Source: Podocnemis expansa (Eukaryota; Chordata; Testudines; Podocnemididae). Taken from it: 64,000 bases of DNA. Made by a program: the position numbers and the translations under genes. Each line of letters opens with the position of its first letter. Within the stretch, counting starts at the first letter, position 1. The notes beneath the pieces are model-generated. The model ran no database searches. It had not been told where the DNA came from and saw nothing but the letters and a program-made list of their open reading frames with translations. The stretch spans positions 22,030,386 through 22,094,385 of the forward strand of contig ML681971.1 of the NCBI GenBank assembly GCA_007922195.1, in the 5' to 3' direction. This document shows positions 13,563 to 25,345 of the stretch, in pieces.

Positions 13563-13974
13563 ACCAAATAAAAGTGTAAACAAGTCCTAAGTGCCTTCAG
13601 TCCTTTTGTTTACTTGGCCAAAGTTGCAGTTCCTTTCTCCATCATGCCCCTTTGAAATGTCAAAGCAGAGCAGAGAACGTTCTGGCCTGGCTCCCTTCCC
13701 CTTAAGATGCAAAACATTTGCCCAGCCTGGTTTGCGTCGTCATCTCCTTGTAAACCTGCAGAATTGCTAACTAGTACATGCATGCCTCTAAGCCACAGAC
13801 ATTGTTTGCCTTGTTGCTTGACTGTAGCCCAGCCACGTGACATCATCCAGGGTGGAGATTAGATAAGGTGTCAGAATGGGGTGCAAGATGTTCCAGTGGA
13901 AAAAATGGCATCAAAATGGAAACTGCGTCCCTCCCAAACTGTTTAACTAATGGAGGAGAGTAGCACAGTGTTTG

Positions 13975-14420
13975 TAAGGTTGACATTTGTTTGTTGTTAA
14001 GGATCTAATTAGAAACATGAGAGGGAGCTGAATGGTTGCTTGCTCGGCTAATTAGCGACATGCACGAAGACCACTTTGAACTTCAAGGACACAAAGCTAT
14101 TAACGCTTACATCAAAAATGGATTAAACTTCTGTGCTTTTATAATGATTAAAGATGAGCTGCTCAAGTGGAAATCCTTTTGTAAAGGCTGCGACAAGAGC
14201 TGGCTCCCTGATTGCAGTTTCTACGAGAGAAGCTTTGCTTGGCCTCTGTGTAATACTCTGGCCCCCTGCAAGAATGACACCATTAACTTGCAATATGGAA
14301 AATATGATTAGGCAATAAATATTGATCACTTGCAAAAAATTACAGTTAAGCCAAGACACACATTTATTTCTCGTGGCACGTAATTACAGGACACAGAAGA
14401 GACAGGCTTGAATACATCAT
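13975..14420. promoter_or_regulatory. Candidate conserved non-coding element
   Basis: This repeat-free block has multiple homeodomain-like cores (ctaattag at about 14006 and 14048; gattag; taattaca) and a 91-codon reading frame at 14036-14311 that resembles no family I know. Balanced composition, absence of repeats and motif density are typical of deeply conserved intronic enhancers. I saw no convincing acceptor/donor pair supporting an exon. Function is inferred only. Confidence 0.35.
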
Positions 14421-15519
14421 ATTGCATGTTTTGCAAATTTGTGCACCTCAAGTGTCTTTAATACTCCCCATGCCATTACAACAGGCCCTATCCAAGCTAA
14501 GGCCGGAAACCGTCTAACTACAGTGGCACTTGTCAGTAGTTGTGGCTAATACAGTTAGTACATGCAGAGAGACTTTTATCTCACCTTTGTCTGCTGCAAC
14601 CCTGGATTTACCCCCCTCCTACGGCTGATTTAGTGTGATGGGTTGTGTTCTTCCTGACTGTCTAATAACGTGGCAGTCTTCGCTGTACAGTGCATTTGCA
14701 TCCAACATATGGAACAGGGGAAGGTTCTGTCTGTGCTACGCTGAAATAGTCAGGGACAGTTGTCTTGTCCTTGTCATGTAGATAGACCCCTGTTAGTTCA
14801 TGTCTGCTTTTTGAACATGGTTTGGCTCATTATTAGGTATGGGTTTGAGCAGTATTAACACTTATCAGTGTGACTGAAGGCGGTTCCTGTAGGATGGAAA
14901 GGATTTAAGGGCCTACCATTCCTCTGACACTTTGGTCAGTTCTAGCCATAACTGCTGTGATTAGTTTATACCACCGGCTGCTATTTTGCTGACATCCTTG
15001 CAGAAGCTGATTTGCAAAGCTACCTCCAAAGGGACTGCAGAGAAAGGAAAACCCTTAACCTGTGATTGCAGATAGAAAATTAAAAGTAGTACCTTGCTAC
15101 TGCTAATATCTGTTCCTTCAATGTCTTCTAGAGAATGATGCCTAGCTGCAAAGGAGAGACAGCTGGGTGTCTACCTCGTGCCCCACAAGCACAGCTCTGA
15201 TTGTAGAACTGTTATCACCAGTAAAGTATGAGGCAGACAGAACAAAGCTTGATTTTCCAGGAACAGAACTAAACTTGCTGACAGAGAAATATCACTGGCT
15301 TTCAATTATGAACTAGGGGAACCTGTCTATTGCGGGGGTCCTACACAGGGGTATTTGCTTTTGGAGTCTGCTTAGAAAAGGCTGAGTAGATTTGCTGCAA
15401 TGTTTAAGTCTCCACCCCAGAATAATGGAACAGAACCTGGTGTTGTATTTGTCAGGCTGTTTGCTTTTATGGAAATAGTTGTCTGATGCATCTTGCTACC
15501 GGTTATCTATGAACTTCTG

Positions 15520-15990
15520 TTTATAATGGGGGTGGGCACACTTACTGACTCTCTGAGCCACATACGATAATCTTCAGAAGTTCAAGAGCCGCAAGATGTG
15601 CACAATCAACTCAATGAAGTGTACATGCTAGTGTGCTGGGCTTGAACCTTGTGGGGCTGGAGCCTCACACCCTGAGCCGGGGCTAGTGCTGTGCATCCCC
15701 TGCAGGAGAAGTCCCAAGATCCACCCCCCAATGGGTAGGTGGAGAGTGGAGGGTGTGGGGGGCCCATGAGCCACAGTTTAACTGTAAAAGCCACACAGGG
15801 CCAGGAGTGCTGCTGGCCCCAGAAAAGACCCAGGGCTTGGTGTGCTGGGACTCGGGGCTCGCCGGCTGCTGCTGCAGCCGCCACCACAGGTTGCCCAGTG
15901 GCAAACCTGGGGCTTGGGCGCTGCGACTCAGGGCTTGAGCCCTGTAAGCCTGGTGCCAGTGGCACCCCTGCACAGGGCTCATGAACCATG
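15520..15990. repeat. Degenerate GC-rich MITE-like repeat
   Basis: It starts with 'gggggtgggcacacttactgactctctgagccacat', resembling the ends of hAT-derived repeats in which 'ggggtgggcaaac...gggccacat' is typical. It continues into GC-rich sequence containing 'ccagtggcacccctgcacagggctcatg'. The boundaries are uncertain. Reading frames inside, such as 15606-15989 on the minus strand, are by-products of GC content. Confidence 0.45.
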
Positions 15991-16138
15991 TTTTGGCATG
16001 TAATGTTGTAACCCTTGCTCCACCATACCCATGCATACCAATCACATTATTATCAAGATATTTGCTGGTTTGCTTGTTGATATGAATTTGAAATTTCCTA
16101 GCATTTCAGGCCAGGGGCAACTCTTAGATCACCTAGTC

Positions 16139-16346
16139 CAGGGGTCTCAAACAAGCGGCCTGTGGGCTGTATGCGGCCCCTAAAGCTGTTTCCTGCAGCC
16201 CGCAGCAACACTATCATTACCAATATTTGCAATATTGTTGTATGAAAAGGTTTCAGTGGTGCGGCCCTCAGGCTAACATACTAGTCCTCATGTGGCCCTC
16301 TACTAGGCCTCATGCTGCCCTCGGTGATTTGAGTTTGAGACCCCTG
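16139..16346. mobile_element. hAT MITE with perfect 8-bp target-site duplication
   Basis: This is a 208-base element with termini caggggtctcaaac and gtttgagacccctg, an exact 14-base inverted repeat. It is flanked by identical 8-base duplications ACCTAGTC at 16131-16138 and 16347-16354. An 8-base duplication and CAGGGGTC ends are diagnostic of hAT-superfamily transposition. It is too short to encode a transposase, so it was mobilised in trans. Confidence 0.93.
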
Positions 16347-16769
16347 ACCTAGTCTAACCTCCTATATATTATAAACTATTAATTTTCACTCAGTTACCTA
16401 TAGATTAAGCCCAGACATCTTAGTTCAGCCAAAATATTTCAGTTCTCAGGAAGCTGAACTGCTTGCCCCAGACAGACCAAGGTGTTTGGCAGCAATAGGT
16501 CATTGACAGAAAGTGATCTTCTCTGTGGGAAGATATGGAAAGAAGGATTTAGGGCTTCTGGTGCATGGCCACAAAAGAGTGTGCTGTATCCCTTGAAGCA
16601 CAGCTATAAGGGGCTGTTGGCATGGAGCAAATGGATTTGAGAGGAGGTGGACTTGGAAGCACAGTGATGTTTCCTGCTGCGGTTAGTCAGAGAGGCAGAA
16701 CATTCTAATGGTTCTGAATATGGGAGTAAAAGCAATGCGTGTCTGCGGACTGAGTCGAGCCCTGCCATT

Positions 16770-16990
16770 GACTTACTTGTCTGGCCTTGGGCTAGTCAGC
16801 TGTGGGCATGTAGCACCTCTCCCCCACAAGCCTAAATGGAGTTGAGTGCACTGCATCTCTGAAAATCAGGTTGTTAACCTCTCTTTACTCAGCTGTAAAA
16901 TGGGGGTAGTAATAGTTACATCAAGGCTGTAGGGACTAATCAGTTATTGTTAGTACAGGGCTCCAAAGATGCTGAATGATAAGTGATGTT
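16770..16990 (+). repeat. MIR/L2-like ancient repeat remnant
   Basis: The run 'ggccttgggctagtcagc...ctctctttactcagctgtaaaatgggggtagtaatag...agggctccaaagatgctgaatg' follows the usual MIR/L2-type module order. It is diverged. Confidence 0.55.
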
Positions 16991-17202
16991 ATAACTGAAT
17001 GCTGGAGCTGCATTTTTAAAGAGTCTGGATAATGTTGCGATCAACAGTAACCTCTCTCATCATGCATGCTAAGTGATAATCAAATCAGAAAATCATTTGA
17101 TTACCACAGGGGTCAGGTAGGAGACCTCTGCCCCATCCCTACTGAACCAGTATTGTCCAATCAGCCAAGTGTAGGATGTTTTTCTTTCACCATCCTCTGA
17201 AA

Positions 17203-17360
17203 TAGCAATTCTCAACCACTGGGTGGGGACGCATTTTGCGAAGTGTATGACGGAGAGCTGGGGAGCTGGCTGGATTTGGTGCGGGGTGGGCTAGTGTGTC
17301 CTGTAGGGCTGCAACACACCATGCAGTGTGTTGTGACCCACAGAAGGTTCAGAACCACTG
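17203..17360. mobile_element. hAT-type MITE, degenerate ends
   Basis: The left end tagcaattctcaaccactg and the right end ggttcagaaccactg form imperfect terminal inverted repeats of the 'cagtggttctcaacc' hAT type. The flanks ctctgaaa and ctttgaag match at 6 of 8 positions, consistent with an old target-site duplication. Confidence 0.7.
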
Positions 17361-18269
17361 CTTTGAAGCATATGAGCCAGTGCCACAGACAGGATCCCAG
17401 ACAATGGTTGATCCACTCCATTTCAGCAAATTCTGTATTTCTGTGTGTTGCGGTAACTGATGTTAGAGGGCAGCAGAAAGATCTCCAAATGCACATGGCT
17501 GCTTGTGTTCATCTCATCTTGAGGCATGAGATCTATTTACTTGTGATTGTATCCTTTTCACAGAAGGATACAGCTTGTCCAAATGCCACCATCTCCTTTT
17601 AAAACCTTTTTCCAGCATTTGGCTCTCAAACATGCCATATCTAATCTCTACAGCACTGTAATGCTAGGAGCTACTGAGTAATTTAACCCACACTGTATGT
17701 GTGAGTGTGTAGGCCCACTCAAGTTGTGTGAAGTGACTAATTGTTTTGGGTGCCCAGTTTTATAGGCCTGAAAGGGGCATGATTTTCAGAGGATAGATGC
17801 TTAGCACTTCCTGAAAATCAGGGTCTTTTATGCTCTCTCCAGTTGGGCAATTAAAGGTGGAGATACCTCAAATCACTAATCACATTTGAAAATGTTTTTG
17901 TATGTACTTCCCTCTATCCTACCTATCTGTGCAGACACCTGAGGAAATGGGAGCTGGAGCCCAATAAAAACTAAAGATTAAAATGCTTGTGAAAACCCCC
18001 TATTCAAATGCCTCAAAACTTTGGGAAGGTTTGTCCCCAGAACCCAGTTTTGTGGCTCAGCCCCGCCCACAAACCATAAACAAATTCACTACGTTATGCT
18101 GAAGGAGTGATCTTCAAATGGCTGCCACTTGTCCCCAGGAATATGATGTTTTTGATTTCTCCCCTTCCATTGTGTTTATGCCCAGCTCTGTGTGTGTCAG
18201 AGCTCCTTGCTGAATGCCGTCTGCCTGATGTATATATTATCCTGCACAGCTCTGGTATCCACTTTCATC

Positions 18270-18600
18270 TATTTCAGTAGCGTTAAATGTTGTTATATCA
18301 TTTACTCCTTTGAGCAGGAAGATTTTTTTCTGGCATGTTATATGAATTTTTCATAAAGATAAAAAGTGGCATAATATTGTGAGCTTTAAATCTCCATAGT
18401 GGGTAATGGCTTTGATTTAAAGCATTTTGTCTTAATGATAGTTATATTGAAACTGTCTTGCTGTTTCCAAGCGCGTGTAGTTATCATCATAAACAGCAAT
18501 GGCGGAAATGTCTGCCAAATTGTGCGTGGCTGTTTCTGATAGGAGAAGGGAGAGAGTCATCCAGAAATTAGAGCGCTAGATCAGCAAGTCATCCTGGGAG
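18270..18600. promoter_or_regulatory. Candidate conserved non-coding element
   Basis: Repeat-free sequence with many AT-core motifs (ttaatgat, cataaaga, ataaacag) and a CpG-containing stretch 'ccaagcgcgtgtagttatcatcataaacagcaatggcgg'. Its unique appearance suggests a conserved intronic element. There is no direct evidence without alignment. Confidence 0.25.
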
Positions 18601-19703
18601 CATGGGTGTGCTGAAAGCAACCTCCAGGGTGAATGGGAGAAAGCAAAAGGGGAGAGAAGCTTGGAAGAAAGGAAGTTGATTGGAAATGATGGGAGTTGGG
18701 GTGAAAAACAAGCAATAGAAAATATGTGGTGTGAAATTAGAAGGAAATTTCAGCTGAGAAAGAACTATTTTATAAAAAGAGAGTTGTGGGAAGGTGATGG
18801 AGGAAGGAAGTGATTTCCCAGCCAGCCCACCCTGTTTAATTCTTTCTGAGCCACTCACACCTTTTCTTTCTCAGCATGAAAGCCCTTTGCTGCTTTTCTG
18901 CATACTCTTGCTTTGCTTTAGTGCTAAAGCCAGCCTTTAATTAGGACCATGGCAGACCAAGACTATGTCTATGCTACAGTCAGGAGGTGTGACTGTAGCA
19001 TGTGTAGACATACCATAGCTAGGTTTAATCTAACTTGATCTAGCATAAGTAGGCATGATTAGCCTCTGTAGCTTCCCATGCTTTTATAATTTTTGGCATT
19101 CAAGCTGCTTTTGATCTAACTATCCCACCTCCAAACTGCAGAGTAGGCATGTTCTGATACCAAGGGGCCTCTTCTACTCAGCACCATGGTGGGGGTTACA
19201 TTTAATGTAAGCTTATTCGTTTCCTGTGAGTCTCCCCCCTACGTTCCCTTCTCCTCAATTACTGTAACTACAAGCTCAGGCCTACTTTTGTTTTTAGTTT
19301 GAAGCCAATTATAACTGTGGAAGCACAGCAGGTTTGCAGGTGTTCAGAACATTTCCTTCCAGTGGCAACTTGAGCTTTGTAATTCGGACAGTAAACAATC
19401 ACTTCCTCTTGTTAATTTTTTTATAACTATTATTTTTAAAAAGTCGCAAATCTGCCATGCTTGAAGGATTAAACTCCTAGGCTGACTTGTAAAATTTGTA
19501 TGGGAAATGTTTACACAGGAATATTTTATTTCTTGTCTTTAAACATAAGTCACTCTGCTTCTTGTGTGGCATTCTAGAAAACAATAAAAGCTTTTTCAAT
19601 AGCCCATCTATTAAAATGAGACTTGCCAGCACTGTTTATGGGCCAGGTTACACTGTCAGCTGTACCAGTGTGAAAGCAGATCAACTCCACAGACATTTAC
19701 AAT

Positions 19704-19859
19704 CACTGTTCCCTCTAAGCTGTGCGCACACACACAGGTCATGAAACCTGCGCACACAACAAAATAAAGTGCGCACAAAAAAATTCAGTAGTGCTAATAT
19801 TGGTGCTCACAAAGAAATTGTTTGCACACACAGTCTACGAGTAGTTAGAGGGAACATTG
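19704..19859. mobile_element. hAT MITE with perfect 8-bp target-site duplication
   Basis: This is a 156-base element with termini cactgttccctctaa and ttagagggaacattg. It is flanked by identical 8-base duplications TTTACAAT at 19696-19703 and 19860-19867. Inside are several tgcgcaca/tgcacaca repeats. The non-coding structure is that of a hAT MITE. Confidence 0.92.
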
Positions 19860-20454
19860 TTTACAATTATTCTGGATTTACCCTGATATAAGGGGGAGCA
19901 CAATCTGAATCTGATTGTTTTTCATTGGTTGAAAAGTGTGTAGAAATGAGTGCATTGTTCAGGATAGAAAGATGGGTTCATGCTTTGTGGGGGAGGTGTA
20001 CACACTCACACTCACACACTCTCTCACTCTTAAGTACACATTTATTTTTAATGGGAGGGAATGGAAGTTTACATGGATAAATTATAGCTAAGTTAGCTCC
20101 AGTCCACTCACTTCCATTGTCAACTATTCCTTTTGACATGCAATGTATTTCTTACTGTTATAACTGGGACACTATCTTTCATTCTAATGTATTGTGGAAG
20201 AGGGCATCCAGTAACTCACCTGATGGTTTCTCTAAAACCAGAGCTTTTCCTGCCTCTGCTGGCTAGAATAAGTAGCCTTGAGTTCTTCTAATCAAATTTT
20301 GCACCATTTTTCAAATTTCAGTTTTTACTTACAAATTTATTACATTTTGTAACTGTAAAAAAACCAACAACAAAAGCACAGTATTTAACATTGAAAAGAT
20401 TATAATATACGAAAGAATCCAGTATCCACAATGATAGAGTCACTGTATCTCCAG

Positions 20455-20631
20455 GGATCCCCGATTATGGTTTCTATTCTTCGCCCGGTGACCAACGGGC
20501 TCCGTTATCGTATGCGGACTATGGTTCCATGGGGCCTCGAGTGGCTCAGATGCTTCGTAGTGAGCACGCTGCTTCAGCGAGTAACTCCCCCCTCCACCAC
20601 CTTCCCAGCCCGGATCAGTTTAAGAGCCCAG
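20455..20631 (+). CDS. MSI2: MSI2 cassette exon encoding a 59-residue insert
   Basis: This 177-base exon adds 59 codons to the Musashi-2 C-terminal region. The acceptor is tatctccag|gg and the donor is cccag|gtttgt. Both boundaries are phase 1, so it can be included or skipped without shifting the frame. The translation begins IPDYGFYSSPGDQRAPLSYA, continues through ADYGSMGPRVAQMLRSEH, and ends LPSPDQFKSPG. From memory, extended Musashi/nrp-1 isoforms of vertebrates carry a very similar Tyr/Ser/Pro-rich segment between the Ala-rich stretch and the SNPARPGG segment. With the long form of exon 991-1110 it reads ...QNAGEG|IPDYGFY..., which is smooth. Whether this species expresses it cannot be seen here. 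Confidence 0.88.
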
Positions 20632-22887
20632 GTTTGTATAGCATTTCATTCATTTGGGGGAAACAAAAGATTATATACATCACCTATTTAATGCTGCACA
20701 AAAGCAGGCCTGCATGCCAGTTCATGGTCGGCTGTGGAACTTCACTTTAGCCCTTAACTTGATTTGACCATTTTTGATCGACTCTGCTTTAAAGTCAGGG
20801 TCAGAGACAGGTGGTCTTTGAGGACCTGATTTCAAGCTCATGGGAGTCAGCAGTAGCTGATATGCTACTACAGAGTTCTCGCACATCGTTGGTGAGAACC
20901 ATATAAATACCTGGATAGACACTTAAGTCTTTTAGTGACTTCAGTGGGCTTTAGATCAGGTCCTTAATTAATTGATCCTTGAGTGGTGAAAGTTAAGGGT
21001 TTAAATCAGTTTTGGAGTCTTTTACTGCTTTTCATAAACTTTTAACTCTAGTTTTCGATTAAGCAAGTTTTTCAACTGCTTGAGGAAAATTCGTTTCTAC
21101 CTAATGTTACATGGAGATAATCTGTCCAGAGAAATAGCAGTATCTACATAATGCCTGTTTGAAACCTGTGTAAATATCTCACCTTGTTTGTTTTGGTTGA
21201 AATACCGTGCATTTCAGTGGTGCTTAAGAATGTATTTTGTCATCAGCTATAATTTATTTTCACAGTACCCAAAAGTCTTAAATGGATTGATCTTAATTCC
21301 TGCATCATGCAAAGTTTCCATGTAGGTCAGGAATCTTACCTTTTAGTTCTTCTTCACGTAAAGGTCCCTACATGAGTACACTTCTGCACATTGCACCGGA
21401 CTCCAGAATTTTTTTTTACAACCAGAGTCTGCTGGCTCCTACGTGTGCTCTGAGCCAAGGGCATCAGGAGTGCGATGGGTTGTGTCTGCTTCTCCAGAGA
21501 GACTTTCTGAGTGGATCTCTGTTGCCCTTTGTTGCTAACTGACTCATACTTCTCCCTTGGAGGGGGTGAGGGCTCATTCCATCAGAGGGCAAGCTACTTC
21601 CGTTGCCTCTCCAAGAAACATGCCCCTGTTAGAGATACAAAGGGCAGTTGCTTGGAGCTCTCTGCATACCTTCATGAGACGCTGTGCTCTGGTCAAGGCA
21701 TCCACTGTGCAAACAGCAGTACTAGAGTCAGTTGTGTGTTCTGTGACCCCCCAGCCACTGCCTGTTTGACTACTGCTTGTTAATCTCCCATGTATGGAAC
21801 ATACAGAGACCATCACTGTGGGAGGTACTTACCTGTAATTGGAAGTCCTTTGCATTGTTTGGTCCCTATCTGTATTCCACTGCCATCCCTTTGTCTCTTT
21901 GGCTGTGGATTGTTTGGACTGTGGTAAGAGTGGGAAATGGGAGAAGTGTTGGCTCGCACCACCATTTTTCTGTCCTCTGTTGTGAGCGTGAGGCACATGA
22001 GTGGGCCAATAGACATTGTTTTCAGAAAGAATTCTTCACTCAGGCACGTGATGTGTAAGTGTGCTCACACTTGGAGTTCAGATAGAGACCACCCATCACA
22101 AAGAACCTCTAGTTACAGGTAAGTAACCTCTGTTTCCCTCCTTCCCCTTTCTTTGTATATATTGAATTTGAATGAGTTGAGTTGAGTTAGGTGACATTTA
22201 TTTGCCCGAACTTGGTCGTGCTTTAACTAATGCTCCTTCCTTTTCCCTCCTGGAGAGACATTCTGAATCTCCCTTAGAGTAATATATCATATGCTAAGGC
22301 AAATGTCATAATGAGTCATGACTTAGAAATTTCTCAACATTTTATCGAAAGAGAGTTTATCTTTCAGTGGTGACCTTTCTTGTCCAACACTGGATTAATT
22401 TGTGAGCAGGCTCTGTGTTAACATGGCAGTTCATAGGACAAAGCGCCAGATAAGCTGGCCTCTGCTTTCTCCCTGTCATTGCTCCCAGCAGAATATTTTG
22501 TAGCATTATGAGACTCCACCTTCTTAGTATGTCTTAAACAGCCAAGATTATTATGTAAGCTCCAGTTATTGGCTCCATCATTTAAATCAGCTGTTGAGAG
22601 GAACTGCACTTTGAAAAGTATGTGCTCATGGAGTAGATTAAGAAAGCTTCTTTAAATGGAAATAAGATTTAATGGTAAAATCTCATTCAGAGGAAATATT
22701 CTCTTGAAGTTATTGGAGTATGTTAAAATTCTCCTATATTGTTATTTCGGTGACAAGATTTGTTTCTAAAGGTATTCCAGTTAGGAATCTGGAAATCACT
22801 GAGGCATCAGAAGGAGAGAGTGTAATGACGGTGAACTTGATTTTCTGTAGCACCAAACGCATCCTAGAGGGCTTTGGAAATCAATAT

Positions 22888-23006
22888 CACTATCAAATCA
22901 TAGGGCTGGAAGGGACCTCGTGAGATCATCAAGTCCAACCCCCTGGGAATTGAACCCAGGACCTTCTGCATGTTAAGCAGAGGTGCTAGCCACTACACTA
23001 AGCTCT
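22888..23006 (-). mobile_element. tRNA-Val-headed SINE with CR1-type tail (minus strand)
   Basis: Read on the minus strand, the head is 'tagtgtagtggctagcacctctgcttaacatgcagaaggtcctgggttcaattcc'. This resembles tRNA-Val with an AAC pseudo-anticodon, an A box and a B box (ggttcaattcc). The body then runs into a CR1-type 3' tail, 'ttggacttgatgatctcacgaggtcccttccagccctatgattt'. A second copy lies at 46611-46740 on the + strand. The tail sharing means CR1 machinery could have mobilised it. Confidence 0.88.
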
Positions 23007-23394
23007 CCTCTTTTGAGCACCATAAATTGTGCAATAAACCATGGAGATGTATCATGCAGCAAGATAAATTGCAGGAGGTGTGGCCACCACTGGAGAAAAG
23101 TGGCCATCAGAGCTGTAACGCTCTGTTCCAGTGCCTGAGGCGCATTCCGATCAACACGCCCCTTGCAAGCGGTGCTTGGGGCTGGTGGTACAAAACACAC
23201 CCGTTAATGGAGCAGCTCTTTGAGGTGCTCCAGCACCCAGGGCAAATCCCCATTTGCCCTGCCATAGTTACGGCGCTGGACGCCACTGTTTAACAGTGCC
23301 TGGGAAGATTAGCCAGTCGTTGAGTACAAAAAGTGAAGAATACCATATCCAAGTACTAAGCAAACCCAGTTGTGTTTAGCTGTCTAATTTGCTG

Positions 23395-23470
23395 AGCACC
23401 CAGAGTGAACTTAGTGCTCTATAGAACAGAGAAAGAGATGTGGTCCCCACTGCAAGCAAGTATAGTATAA
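23395..23470 (-). repeat. Ancient amniote interspersed repeat fragment
   Basis: 'agtgctctatagaacagagaaagagatgtggtccccactgcaagcaag' is a diverged copy of the same repeat module seen at 12530-12605. Confidence 0.45.
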
Positions 23471-23711
23471 AACTTGTCTATATGAGAAAGTTGCAGTAAC
23501 TTAAATCAGTTTTTAAATAAATCAAGTTAAAGGGTGCAAACACTTATGTTGGAGTCAATGTAGCTATTTTTGCTTAGCTTAAGCTGCTTCTGATTTGATT
23601 TAAGGTAACCCAGACCAAGTCTGATTTAAACTGAAACAAGCATGTCCACACAGAGATGCACATCAGCTTAAAATCACGTTAGTTAAACCTGTACAAGCCG
23701 ACAAGACAAAG

Positions 23712-24413
23712 CAGGAGTCTGAAACTCAAATCTTCATGAGGGCCACATGAGGACTAGGATATTGGCCTGAGGGCCGCACCCCAAAAAGTGCCCTCCCCCA
23801 GCCCAGGGCCTGATCCCCAGCTGCCTTCCTGCAGTGGGGCAGATCTGGATGCCTGCCGCCAGATGGATCCAGTTCCTCCCCCTGCTCTGCCACCAGCTTC
23901 TCCCGAATCACCCCAACCTCTCCCCTAATCCCCACCATCCTGCTGCCAGCTCCCCACACTCCCCCAGGCCAACCCCTACAGTCTGTCCCTGGTGGCTGCC
24001 CATCCCAGACCCCTCCACCCACCCAGGGCCCCCTTACCTGGCTGCTGGAGTGGCCATGCCATCGGATGGGCTCCCCCCCAAGTATGCTCAGGGTGGGAGT
24101 TTTAAAAACTCCCTGCCTGAGGCAATTCCCTGTTGGCATGTGCAGCCTACAGGAAACATTGCTGGCTGGTGCCCTCTAAACTTCGGCTCCTCCTGCCAGT
24201 GGCTGATGATACTGAGGTGGGGGGTAGCAGGAAATGCGGCGCAGCCTGCCTTGGAAGCATTGCCAATGCTGAGCTCCCAGCTAGCGAAGGGGCTCAGCAC
24301 TTGAAAAGCCCCACAAGTCGAAGGGGTTAGGAGCCCCTGGATTCTGGAGGTCATCAAGGGCCACAGGAGGTAACTCCAAGGGCCGCATGGGCTGCATGTT
24401 TTGAGACCCCCTA
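23712..24413. mobile_element. Long internal-loaded relative of the caggggtctcaaac hAT MITE
   Basis: The ends 'caggagtctgaaactcaaat...gagggcc' and 'gggccgcatgggctgcatgttttgagacccc' match those of the elements at 16139-16346 and 40302-40489. Here they enclose about 600 bases of C-rich sequence instead of a short core. Long reading frames inside (for example 23834-24304 on + and 23726-24139 on -) are Pro/Trp/Gly-rich composition artefacts. No transposase is seen and the target-site duplication is not clear. Confidence 0.7.
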
Positions 24414-25074
24414 TAATAAAGAGTCTTACAAACTAAGATCATGACTGGAAGTTGCATACTTGCAGATCCTGGCATTTTTATAGCTGTTACTTTTAATGTG
24501 GTTCTACTGAATCTTTGGGTAACCTGGGGCTGACAGACCCAGATATGTTCTGAGAACCACTTTATGCCCAAACTAGATGCTGTTGTGTATTGTTGTTGTT
24601 TCCAAGAGTGAAATTTGAAACAGATTTTTAGTACTTTGCTGTTTCCCACTAGAGACTCATTTGAGAGCTACACAGAGCTTAACAGGCTGCCTTTGACAGA
24701 AAGTTAGTTCAGCTGTTCAATAAAGCAAAAGATTACGTTTTCTCTTACCAGTAGGTACTTCTCCTCCCCATCTCAGTCATCAGACATTACCACTTCAGTT
24801 TAAAAGCAGCCCCTGAAAAGCCATCAATCACTTTTTATTGAAGTTTTTTTAGTTTTGTTTGTTTCAGAAATATTGCTTTATCTTTACTTCATAAACGTTC
24901 ATGATCACCCAATTGAACTGGTTTATTCCAGGGCTTCCTGGCACATTACAGACCTACAAATCCTTTTTAATACTCAGTCATATTTCAACAACTTTGAGCC
25001 TCTTCCTTATAATTACGGTGTGATAGCAAAGTGTCAACAAATACAAATAAATATCAAAAAAGGAAAACTAAGGA

Positions 25075-25345
25075 AAGATAGTGTCGCAGTTAAGGCATTT
25101 CATATGAGAACCAGGATCAATTCGCAGCTTTGCCTGAGCCTCCCCATGTGAATTTGGGCAAGTCACATAAACTTTCTGTGCCTCAGTTCCCAGTCAGTAA
25201 AATGGGAATCATTCCTTTTGTCTGCATTGTTTAGTTAGACTGTAACCTCTTCCTATGTGTAGAGGAAACACAGCACAATGGACCATGACTCTTGGTTGGA
25301 GGTTCTGGGGACTAATGTAATACAAATCATTATTAGTAAGCGTCC
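25075..25345 (+). repeat. MIR/L2-like ancient repeat
   Basis: It contains 'gaatttgggcaagtcacataaactttctgtgcctcagttcccagtcagtaaaatggga', the well-known MIR-type core. This is followed by a 'ttagactgtaacctctt...gcacaatggaccatgactcttggttggaggttctggggactaatgtaatacaaat' module. It is an old dispersed repeat with no coding potential. Confidence 0.7.

Larger units (their letters stand above)
1111..20454 (+). other. MSI2: MSI2 intron, about 19 kb
   Basis: This is a long AT-rich intron between the alternative donor and the cassette exon. It contains a CR1 fragment, hAT-derived MITEs, MIR/L2-like remnants, a 21-base poly(A) run at about 9939-9959, and three candidate conserved non-coding stretches listed separately. 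No further exon with flanking splice signals and recognisable Musashi coding was found. The remaining sequence looks like ordinary unique intron. Confidence 0.8.
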
